NCBI GenBank assembly: GCA_029934755.1 | Contig: JAOZLQ010000058.1 | Location: forward strand, 1 to 7,758 | Reading direction: 5' to 3' | Length of the DNA stretch: 7,758 bases | Source of the DNA: Desulfuromusa sp. | GTDB lineage: Bacteria; Desulfobacterota; Desulfuromonadia; Desulfuromonadales; Geopsychrobacteraceae | Shown here: in pieces, positions 1-6,377 of the stretch | Numbering within the stretch: position 1 is the stretch's first letter | Layout of the letters: each line of letters opens with the position of its first letter | Translations under genes and position numbers: made by a program | Notes under the pieces: model-generated | What the model was told of the DNA's origin: nothing | The model's input: only the letters and a program-made list of their open reading frames with translations | The model's database searches: none

Positions 1-19
1 CTCACGACAACAACCCCTA

Positions 20-44
20 GATTCCAGCCTACGCAGGAATGACG
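20..44. repeat. REP-like short palindromic repeat
   Basis: ATTCC at 21-25 pairs with GGAAT at 36-40. The stem continues through an A-A mismatch into GC/GC around the loop CTAC, and it is followed by GACG. Read on the minus strand, the CGTCATTCC...GGAAT arrangement resembles a class of dispersed intergenic palindromes common in proteobacterial genomes. The hairpin is seen directly. Membership of a dispersed repeat family is inference, because only one copy occurs in this window. Confidence 0.45.
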
Positions 45-68
45 AAAATAAGGTGCAACTGAAACTCT

Positions 69-82
69 TGGACTAAAGTCCA
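69..82. repeat. Perfect short palindrome TGGACT-AA-AGTCCA
   Basis: Two perfect 6-bp arms (69-74 and 77-82) are separated by AA. The element lies about 70 bp upstream of the -35 box of the flavoenzyme gene and 29 bp after the REP-like hairpin. It could be a dispersed-repeat remnant or a dimeric regulator site. The sequence alone does not decide between them. Confidence 0.3.
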
Positions 83-150
83 TAGTTTTCACCAGCGTGA
101 TGGAACAATAAATATCAGTATCAATATATATTAAATTTAGAACATAGCTG

Positions 151-178
151 TTGACTTTGAAACTTTCATCAATATAAT
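151..178 (+). promoter_or_regulatory. Near-consensus sigma70 promoter of the flavoenzyme gene
   Basis: A -35 box TTGACT (151-156, five of six consensus bases) and a perfect -10 box TATAAT (173-178) are separated by 16 bp. The A/T-rich stretch at about 105-140 could act as an UP element. Transcription would start near 185, giving a leader of about 85 nt before the GTG at 270. The -10 box overlaps the ATG at 177, so that ATG would not lie within the transcript. Confidence 0.75.
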
Positions 179-203
179 GTGCGATTGCACAAAATATGAC
201 GAC

Positions 204-232
204 AATATTGGCGTGATTATCCTGCCAATATT
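204..232 (+). promoter_or_regulatory. 9-bp inverted repeat in the 5' leader (operator or RNA hairpin)
   Basis: AATATTGGC (204-212) is repeated perfectly in inverse orientation as GCCAATATT (224-232), with an 11-nt spacer. Half-site centres are 20 bp apart, about two helical turns, which suits a dimeric repressor acting just downstream of the predicted transcription start. It could instead fold as a 9-bp RNA stem, but no U-run follows, so it is not a normal terminator. It ends 23 nt before the ribosome binding site. The dyad is seen directly and its role is inferred. Confidence 0.45.
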
Positions 233-255
233 CAAAGGGTTAGACAACATTATTC

Positions 256-261
256 AGGAGG
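256..261 (+). promoter_or_regulatory. Ribosome binding site fixing the GTG start of the flavoenzyme
   Basis: A perfect AGGAGG lies 8 nt before the GTG at 270-272. The upstream in-frame ATG at 177 lies in the promoter -10 box, which leaves GTG270 as the supported start. Confidence 0.8.
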
Positions 262-269
262 AAATTGAA

Positions 270-1631
270 GTGAAAACGTATGATGTATTAATTATCGGTG
301 GAGGTCCCGCCGCAATCACGATTGCTAAAATTTTAGGAAAAGTTAAAAGGGTCGGAGTGATACGGCCGGAAGACTTTTCAATGATCTATTGCGCCATGCC
401 ATATGCCATTGAGAAGGTTGTTGCTCTGGAAAAAACTTTTAAACAAGATAGTATCGTCACTGAATCTGGAGCAGATTTGATTCGCGACAAGGTTGCGAGT
501 GTTGATTTTGAAGCTAAAACAGTATTGACAGAGCAGGATCAAACCTTTGGTTATGACAAGCTGGTGATTGCAACCGGGTCCGTTCCATTCTTGCCACCAA
601 TAGAGGGTGTCGATTATGAAGGGGTATTTGTCTTTAAATGGGAAGACGACCTGAAATGTTTAAATGAGGCGGTAAGAACGAAAAAACTCAAAAAAGCTGT
701 TGTTGTTGGTGCTGGAGCTATCGGGGTTGAACTTGCTCTTGCATTAAATAACTCGGGCCTAGAATGTCATTTGGTCGATATGGCTGAAACGGTATTACCT
801 AATCTGCTTGACCCGGAGATGTCAGTTGATGCTGAAGCAGAATTGAAAAAGGCTGGATTAAAATTACATATGGGCAGCAAAACAGAAAAAATTCTCGGCA
901 ATCAACAGGCAGAAAAAGTTGTCCTGAGCACCGGAGAAGTTATCAATCTGGCAGATGAAGATAATTCTCATGGTATTGTTGTTTTTGCCGTGGGCATGCG
1001 TCCCAGAGTCAATATTTTTGCGGGGACTGCCTTGGAAATTGGCAAGTTGGGGATTGTCGTTGATAGTAAAATGCAGACAAACATTCCAGATGTCTACTCT
1101 GTTGGAGACTGCGCTCAATTTGTCAGTGGCATCACCGGTGAATTAACAGAAGGAAAACTGGCAACCAATGCAGTCCCAATGGCGCGACTCATGGCCAAGA
1201 ATATGCTGGGAGCAAACCGTGAATATACTGGTTTCTTCAACGGCGCAGCAACCAAAGCAGGTGATTTGTTTATTGGTGGAACCGGATTAAGTGAAGAAGT
1301 TGCTAAAAAGAAGTATGATGTCGTCACCTGTCATTCTGAATTAACGACAACCTTCCCAATTATGCCACAAGCCAAACCGGTCAAACTGAAACTTGTTGCC
1401 GACCGAAAAACCTTGAGAGTTCTGGGAGCACAAGTTGTCAGTGGCAATCCAGTTGCCGATAAAATAGACATTATTACCCTCGCCATTCAGAGCAAACTGA
1501 CCGTTATTGATATGGCTAACTTCAGCTATTCGGCACAGCCATACCAGTCATTCTTCCCGGCAAATAACCTGATTGTTGCTTGTTCAGAAGGGATTCTGGA
1601 TAAAGTAAAATCAGATGATGTTGTTTACTAG
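270..1631 (+). CDS. FAD-dependent NAD(P)H oxidoreductase, CoA-disulfide reductase/NADH oxidase family
   Basis: This 453-residue protein starts at GTG270, chosen from AGGAGG 8 nt upstream and a promoter -10 box over the earlier ATG. The N-terminal FAD-binding motif is IIGGGPAA (residues 8-15). The redox motif S37-x3-C41-A-M-P44-Y45 matches the SxxxCxLPY pattern of CoA-disulfide reductases except for Met in place of Leu. The NAD(P)H Rossmann motif GAGAIG spans 147-152, and the second FAD contact VGD is at 278-280. A dimerisation domain occupies about 325-445, with Tyr420 and Tyr425 where the family has C-terminal active-site tyrosines. The NADH-peroxidase-type His after the first glycine motif is absent. 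Family members reduce CoA disulfides, polysulfide or O2 with NAD(P)H in the cytoplasm; the true substrate cannot be assigned here. It stands alone, convergent to the clp operon, with its own sigma70 promoter. Confidence 0.9.
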   Translation: MKTYDVLIIGGGPAAITIAKILGKVKRVGVIRPEDFSMIYCAMPYAIEKVVALEKTFKQDSIVTESGADLIRDKVASVDFEAKTVLTEQDQTFGYDKLVIATGSVPFLPPIEGVDYEGVFVFKWEDDLKCLNEAVRTKKLKKAVVVGAGAIGVELALALNNSGLECHLVDMAETVLPNLLDPEMSVDAEAELKKAGLKLHMGSKTEKILGNQQAEKVVLSTGEVINLADEDNSHGIVVFAVGMRPRVNIFAGTALEIGKLGIVVDSKMQTNIPDVYSVGDCAQFVSGITGELTEGKLATNAVPMARLMAKNMLGANREYTGFFNGAATKAGDLFIGGTGLSEEVAKKKYDVVTCHSELTTTFPIMPQAKPVKLKLVADRKTLRVLGAQVVSGNPVADKIDIITLAIQSKLTVIDMANFSYSAQPYQSFFPANNLIVACSEGILDKVKSDDVVY

Positions 1632-1665
1632 GAGTCTGTCAGACTTGATAGATCGTAGCTAACAC

Positions 1666-1704
1666 TCGCCCCATTTATCCATTGAATCAGGATAAATGGG
1701 GCGA
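1666..1704. terminator. Perfect 15-bp stem-loop between convergent genes
   Basis: The arms at 1666-1680 and 1690-1704 are exact reverse complements (15 bp, with a TCGCCCC base) around a 9-nt loop. The element lies between the flavoenzyme stop at 1631 and the minus-strand stop at 1709, so it can serve both transcripts. Neither side carries a strong U-run: ACTATTATT follows on the plus strand and a G/T-mixed sequence on the minus strand. It may therefore be a weak intrinsic terminator or a 3'-end stabilising stem. A small AGTCT-GTC-AGACT hairpin (1633-1645) sits right after the flavoenzyme stop. Confidence 0.65.
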
Positions 1705-1708
1705 ACTA

Positions 1709-3403
1709 TTATTCCGTGACCGGGATTTCAATCAAATTGGGTAGATTAGAAGCAATCCCTGCTTGAATCGCTTCAGCAATATCGCCTGCCCGATCAACCC
1801 TTCTAGCAGGAACCCCCATTGAATTAGCCATTGCAAGATAATCAACGGTCGGATTCACAATATCCATGGCAATAAACTTATTCTGTTGTGCAGAAGTAAA
1901 ATGTGGTTGTGAGCGCATAAAGTTTTTCAGAATATTATATTCGCGGTTATTCACCACAATAAAAGTCACCGGAAGCTTTTCGTGCGCAGCAGTCCATAAC
2001 GCTTGCGGGGAATAAAGTGCTGCACCATCTCCAACCGGGCAAACCACCGGTTCACGTCCCAATCCAAGGGAATAACCGACCGCTGCTGGCATACCCCACC
2101 CTAATGCACCACCACGCAAAAATGAATAGCGGCGATTGGTGTTGCTGTTCAAAAACTTACGTAGATACGCAGCCGTAACAATAGCTTCATCGACAATTGC
2201 GGTATCAGCACCTATTCCCCTGGCCATCTCCTGAGCAGCAACCAGTGGATGAATATAATCCAGTGACCTCAATTCAGCAGCTTGCTGCAATAATTGTTCA
2301 TATTGTTGTTTCTGCTGCTGTTCGGCTTTTTTAAGTAACTCAGCATAAATATTAGATTTATCAGACAATCGTTCTGCCAACATTTTATTCAAAACAGTCA
2401 GTGATTTCTGGATATCACCAACGACAGAAAGCTTGGTCGGATAGCTACGCCCCAGATCCCGGCCATCAACCGAGAGCTGAAACAGTTCACATTGTTCCGG
2501 CAAAGCTGAGCCTTCGGAATACAGAATCGTAATAAAGGATTTCCCTCCGAGGGCGAAAATACAGTCAAAATCTTTAACTGTTTCATGAATCTCTGTTGCT
2601 TTGGTCGGTAAATTTCCGGCCCACAAGGGGTGACTGGTTGGATACGGAAGATGAGCGGGCCAAGACGATCCAAACACCGGGGCACCCAATATTTCTGCCA
2701 GAGCGACAACTTCCGGTGCTGCTTCATGGGTTGATACTTCATCTCCGGCAACAATCATCACCCGTCCGGGAGCGATAGCAGCAAGCTCATCAGCCAGCAA
2801 ATCAAGGGAACCAGCAATTGGACGTCGATCAACATGTGAACGTGGAGGAATTGGGATTGTCGTCATTTCTTCCATGACATCCATGGGCAAAGAGAGAAAA
2901 ACCGGCCCGGACTGAGCTGCAGCACAGTCTTCAAACGCTCGTCGGATCAGGATTGGCAATTGTGCTGCCGAATGCACTTCCTGCGCCCATTTGACCGCCG
3001 GAGATGCAATCTGTGTCAAATCTCCAAATAGGAGTGGATCAGTTATGGAGTGTCGTGAATCCTGCTGTCCGGCGGTCACCACTAACGGCGTTCCTGATAC
3101 ACTGGCATTTAAAAGGTTACCAAGTCCGTGCCCCAAACCTCCAGCCGTATGCAGATTGACAAACCCGGGACGCCCCGAAGCCTGTGCATAACCATCGGCC
3201 ATAGCAACAACACTTGCTTCCTGCAAACCCCAGATATATTTGACCGTCGGACTATTAATCAGCGCATCAATAAAAGGAAGTTCAGTCGTTCCAGGATTAC
3301 CGAAGACATATTCCACCCCTTCACTTTCAAGCAATTCCAAAAGCAGCTTTCCCCCTCTTCTTGGACTGACCTGAGCTGTTTTGTTGATCGCCTTTTTCGT
3401 CAT
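1709..3403 (-). CDS. ThDP-dependent decarboxylase, benzoylformate decarboxylase-like
   Basis: This 564-residue ThDP enzyme has the decarboxylase/acetolactate synthase fold. The ATG at 3403 is preceded by AAGGGGAAG. The PYR domain (about 15-185) carries GNPGTTELP (35-43), QE with the cofactor-activating Glu62, and the active-site His85 in LHTAGG. The central domain spans about 200-350, followed by a Gln-rich helical linker (about 355-378). The C-terminal PP domain has the metal/ThDP motif GDG (458-460) through NN (485-486). The nearest family I recognise is benzoylformate decarboxylase (MdlC, 528 residues), which non-oxidatively decarboxylates 2-oxoacids to aldehydes. By hand alignment to the Pseudomonas putida enzyme, Ser26 is Thr39, His281 is Ile293 and Ala460 is Ile491, while Glu47, His70 and Phe464 are kept. 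The class is confident but the substrate is not. The N-terminus is about 13 residues longer. It is the last gene of the clpS-clpA-aat operon, 23 nt after aat. Confidence 0.85.
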   Translation of the reverse strand: MTKKAINKTAQVSPRRGGKLLLELLESEGVEYVFGNPGTTELPFIDALINSPTVKYIWGLQEASVVAMADGYAQASGRPGFVNLHTAGGLGHGLGNLLNASVSGTPLVVTAGQQDSRHSITDPLLFGDLTQIASPAVKWAQEVHSAAQLPILIRRAFEDCAAAQSGPVFLSLPMDVMEEMTTIPIPPRSHVDRRPIAGSLDLLADELAAIAPGRVMIVAGDEVSTHEAAPEVVALAEILGAPVFGSSWPAHLPYPTSHPLWAGNLPTKATEIHETVKDFDCIFALGGKSFITILYSEGSALPEQCELFQLSVDGRDLGRSYPTKLSVVGDIQKSLTVLNKMLAERLSDKSNIYAELLKKAEQQQKQQYEQLLQQAAELRSLDYIHPLVAAQEMARGIGADTAIVDEAIVTAAYLRKFLNSNTNRRYSFLRGGALGWGMPAAVGYSLGLGREPVVCPVGDGAALYSPQALWTAAHEKLPVTFIVVNNREYNILKNFMRSQPHFTSAQQNKFIAMDIVNPTVDYLAMANSMGVPARRVDRAGDIAEAIQAGIASNLPNLIEIPVTE

Positions 3404-3408
3404 AATAT

Positions 3409-3419
3409 CTTCCCCTTTT
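3409..3419 (-). promoter_or_regulatory. Ribosome binding site of the ThDP-enzyme gene
   Basis: On the minus strand AAAAGGGGAAG lies 5 nt before ATG3403, within the 23-nt gap after the aat stop. It supports the 564-residue start. The frame stays open up to 3550, but that extension would run backwards through the aat coding sequence and shows no family similarity. Confidence 0.6.
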
Positions 3420-3426
3420 CGCAAAT

Positions 3427-4110
3427 CTAGAATTGGCTGATAAAGGGACCATCGGGAGAAATATCTGCATTTTGCAAATACTTTTGAAATTCTTGTCGTG
3501 AAATTTCCTGCGCTCCCATGCTGACAAGATGGTCGGTTGTCTGCTGACAATCGAGCAACTCGAATCCCTTTTGTTGTAGATACTCCATTAAATGGACCAA
3601 GACAACCTTTGAAGCATTTTGACTTCGACTGAACATTGATTCACCAAAAAAACAACGTCCAATACAGATTCCATATAAGCCCCCAACAAGTTGATCTCCA
3701 TCCCAACATTCAATCGAATGGGCGAAACCAAGTTCATGCAATCGTGTATAAGCTTTTAGCATTTCCGGAGTAATCCAGGTACCGCTACCGTCATGACCAG
3801 CTCTCAGCCGGCGGCACCAGTAAATAACTCCAGCAAAATCCTGGTTAAAACTGATTCGGTAGGATTGCTTGCGCATAAAACGTTGTAAAGAACGGGATAT
3901 ATGCAATTTGCTAGGAAAAAGAACGCAACGAGGATCGGGAGACCACCAGAGAATGGGCTCACCAGGATTGTACCAGGGGAAAATTCCAAGGCTATAAGCC
4001 AACAACAGACGTTCTAGAGAAAGATCGCCACCGACCGCCAGTAAACCATAATCTTCCGCCGCCTCAACCGGAGGGAACCAAAGCCCATTATCCAATTGGT
4101 AGCAGGGCAT
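3427..4110 (-). CDS. aat: Leucyl/phenylalanyl-tRNA--protein transferase
   Basis: This cytoplasmic enzyme transfers Leu or Phe from aminoacyl-tRNA to proteins with N-terminal Arg or Lys, creating a primary N-degron for ClpS. The 227-residue length matches the family (about 230). Conserved blocks are FPP (12-14), the GGDL segment (28-31), the YSLGIFPWY segment (39-47), WWSPDPR (55-61), the GTWIT segment (110-114), GESMFS (156-161) and LLDCQ (185-189). The last two hold the Glu157, Asp187 and Gln189 positions typical of the catalytic centre. The start is taken as ATG4110, whose A is shared with the TGA stop of clpA (TGATG). An in-frame TTG at 4113 exists but is less likely. No good Shine-Dalgarno is visible, so translation probably depends on ribosomes finishing clpA. 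The gene is complete. Confidence 0.95.
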   Translation of the reverse strand: MPCYQLDNGLWFPPVEAAEDYGLLAVGGDLSLERLLLAYSLGIFPWYNPGEPILWWSPDPRCVLFPSKLHISRSLQRFMRKQSYRISFNQDFAGVIYWCRRLRAGHDGSGTWITPEMLKAYTRLHELGFAHSIECWDGDQLVGGLYGICIGRCFFGESMFSRSQNASKVVLVHLMEYLQQKGFELLDCQQTTDHLVSMGAQEISRQEFQKYLQNADISPDGPFISQF

Positions 4111-6374
4111 CAACTAAATCGAAAAGTAAATTTACCAGCCTGATATCCAACCCGAACCTTGCCACCGTTACGTAAATCTCCAAAGAGGATTTTTTCGGCC
4201 AACGGATCGCTCAGCTCAGCTTGAATTAAACGTGCAAGTGGTCGTGCGCCAAACAATGGATCATATCCTTGGCGACCAAGTTCCCGGCGTGCCGCTGCAG
4301 AAACCTTGATAATCACATGCTGCTCTGCCAACTGGCCAGACAGCTCATTCAAGAATTTATCGACAACCTGCAACATGATCTTTTCATCAAGGGGTGTAAA
4401 ATTGATAACAGCATCAAGACGATTTCGGAATTCAGGAGAAAATATTTTTTCTATTAGATTTTTAGGGGCTTCTCCGGTACGACTCCCAAAACCAATGGGG
4501 ACAATATTCATATTACGCCCACCAACATTGCTGGTCATAATCAGGATAACATTACGAAAATCAACCCCTTTACCGTTGTTGTCAGTTAAGGTGCCATGAT
4601 CCATTACCTGCAGCAGAATATTAAAGAGATCGGGATGAGCCTTTTCAATTTCATCAAGAAGTAACACTGACCAGGGATTTTTACTTACTTCCTCGGTCAA
4701 TAATCCCCCTTGATCAAAACCGACATATCCTGGAGGGGAACCAATCAGACGAGCAACTGAATGTTTCTCCATATATTCACTCATATCAAAACGTAAAAAC
4801 TTCACCCCAAGTTGCTGTGCCAGCTGTTTAGCGACTTCGGTTTTACCAACACCGGTTGGCCCCGTAAAAAGGAGCGACCCAACGGGTTTATCAGGATGGC
4901 CAAGACCAGCACGGGAACGATGAATCGACTTGACTAGACTTTCAAGCGCATGATTTTGACCAAAAACAACCCGTTTCAGATCCCGTTCAAGGTAGCGAAG
5001 CTTGTGGCGATCATTTCCAGAGATAGTGCGTATTGGAACCCGAGCCATCCTTGCCACAACCCGCTCAATTTCATTGATACCAATCGAACGCCTTGGATAA
5101 CCATCTAAACGATGCTGTGCCCCTGCCTCGTCAATCACATCAATTGCCTTGTCTGGCAAATGTCGCTGTGGCAGATGTTTGACTGCAAGCAGCACTGCAG
5201 ATTTCAAAGCTTCTTCGGTGTAACGTGCTTTGTGATGCTGTTCATAATGGGGGCACAAGCCTTTAAGAATTTCAAATGCTTCATCACTGCTCGGCTCGTG
5301 CAGATCAATTTTCTGGAACCGGCGAGATAGAGCACGATCTTTGTCAAATAGATTGCGATATTCCTCGTAGGTCGTCGAACCAATACAACGCAATTCACCA
5401 GAACCAAGTGCTGGTTTAAGGATATTTGACGCATCCAGTGAACCGCCACTGGTTGCTCCAGCACCAACAATCGTATGAATTTCATCGATAAAAAGAATCG
5501 CCTGTTCACGCTTTTGTAAAGCAGTAATAACTGCCTTGAGACGTTCTTCAAAATCTCCCCGAAATTTTGTTCCTGCCAGCAATGCCCCCATATCAAGCGT
5601 GAAAATCTCTGCTTTTTTCAGCAAATCGGGAACGTCACCTTCAGCAACACGTAGTGCCAGACCTTCAGCCATTGCGGTTTTTCCAACTCCTGGTTCACCA
5701 ACAAAGAGGGGGTTGTTTTTCCGCCGGCGGCAGAGAATCAGAATAGTTCTTTCAATCTCCTGATGACGACCAATCAAAGGATCAATCTTGCCATCTTTAG
5801 CCCGTGCAAGCAGATCAATCGTGAAAGACTCTAGTGGGTCAGCAGGATTTTGTTTTGGTTTCGTCCGGTCTCCAGGAGCAGGATCTGTCGGTCGCTGATT
5901 TGGTTTTTCTCTTGTCCCATTAGAAGCTTGCCCATGGGAGATATGATCGAGCAGATCAACCCGCTCAATTCCCTGCTGTTGAAGAAAAAAACAAGCATGG
6001 GAATTTTCTTCTTCCAAAATTGCTGCAAGCAGGTCACCAACCCCTACCGCCGCTTGCTGTGAAGCCTGCATATGCAATACGGTTCGCTGTAACATCCGTT
6101 GTAAAGCCAGTGTTTGTCGGGGAACATTTTCATCCTCAACAACTTCGGTGTTTTCCGGAAGAGGCTCAATATTCTGATCGAAAAAACTTTCCAGATCCTT
6201 CTTTAAATCATCAATATTGCCACCACAAGAGGTAAGAACCTGCTGGGCAGCCCCTTCAAAGAGCAATGCGTAAAGGACATGCTCGGTCGTCAAGTATTCA
6301 TGCCGCCGCCGTTGAGCCTCACGAACCGCCAAAGTAAATGCAATTTGCACATCTTGTTTAAACATTTCTGCCAC
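4110..6374 (-). CDS. clpA: ATP-dependent Clp protease ATP-binding subunit ClpA
   Basis: This AAA+ unfoldase of the ClpAP protease has 754 residues (E. coli ClpA has 758). The N-domain that docks ClpS spans about 1-148. A Pro/Lys/Asp-rich linker follows (about 149-180), apparently longer than in E. coli. D1 has Walker A GEPGVGKT (226-233), Walker B LFIDEIH (294-300) and a pore loop in GTKFRGDFE (268-276). D2 has Walker A GPTGVGKT (505-512), pore loop GYVGF (549-553), Walker B LLLDEIEKAH (571-580) and the arginine-finger segment PEFRNRLD (647-654). The ClpP-docking loop reads IGF (627-629), so it should pair with ClpP, whose gene is not in the window. The start is GTG6374, with AGGAGG 8 nt upstream inside clpS; ATG6365 would sit 17 nt from it. 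It begins 3 nt after the clpS stop and overlaps aat by one base. Confidence 0.97.
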   Translation of the reverse strand: MAEMFKQDVQIAFTLAVREAQRRRHEYLTTEHVLYALLFEGAAQQVLTSCGGNIDDLKKDLESFFDQNIEPLPENTEVVEDENVPRQTLALQRMLQRTVLHMQASQQAAVGVGDLLAAILEEENSHACFFLQQQGIERVDLLDHISHGQASNGTREKPNQRPTDPAPGDRTKPKQNPADPLESFTIDLLARAKDGKIDPLIGRHQEIERTILILCRRRKNNPLFVGEPGVGKTAMAEGLALRVAEGDVPDLLKKAEIFTLDMGALLAGTKFRGDFEERLKAVITALQKREQAILFIDEIHTIVGAGATSGGSLDASNILKPALGSGELRCIGSTTYEEYRNLFDKDRALSRRFQKIDLHEPSSDEAFEILKGLCPHYEQHHKARYTEEALKSAVLLAVKHLPQRHLPDKAIDVIDEAGAQHRLDGYPRRSIGINEIERVVARMARVPIRTISGNDRHKLRYLERDLKRVVFGQNHALESLVKSIHRSRAGLGHPDKPVGSLLFTGPTGVGKTEVAKQLAQQLGVKFLRFDMSEYMEKHSVARLIGSPPGYVGFDQGGLLTEEVSKNPWSVLLLDEIEKAHPDLFNILLQVMDHGTLTDNNGKGVDFRNVILIMTSNVGGRNMNIVPIGFGSRTGEAPKNLIEKIFSPEFRNRLDAVINFTPLDEKIMLQVVDKFLNELSGQLAEQHVIIKVSAAARRELGRQGYDPLFGARPLARLIQAELSDPLAEKILFGDLRNGGKVRVGYQAGKFTFRFS

Positions 6375-6377
6375 CGT

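Noticed and set aside
204..232. Riboswitch or attenuator in the flavoenzyme leader
   Set aside because: The leader is only about 85 nt and has a single dyad with no following U-run or recognised aptamer, so it is listed only as an operator/hairpin candidate.
177..269. 31-residue N-terminal extension of the flavoenzyme from ATG177
   Set aside because: It overlaps the promoter -10 box, contains the leader dyad and shows no family similarity; AGGAGG supports GTG270.
3404..3550. 49-residue N-terminal extension of the ThDP enzyme
   Set aside because: It runs over the 3' part of aat in another frame, and a good ribosome binding site precedes ATG3403.
4111..4113. TTG start for aat
   Set aside because: The adjacent ATG4110 overlaps the clpA stop in the classic coupled arrangement, and the TTG adds only one residue.
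5204..5596. 130-codon open frame on the minus strand inside clpA
   Set aside because: It is an out-of-frame shadow of conserved ClpA D1 sequence with no ribosome binding site or recognisable domain.
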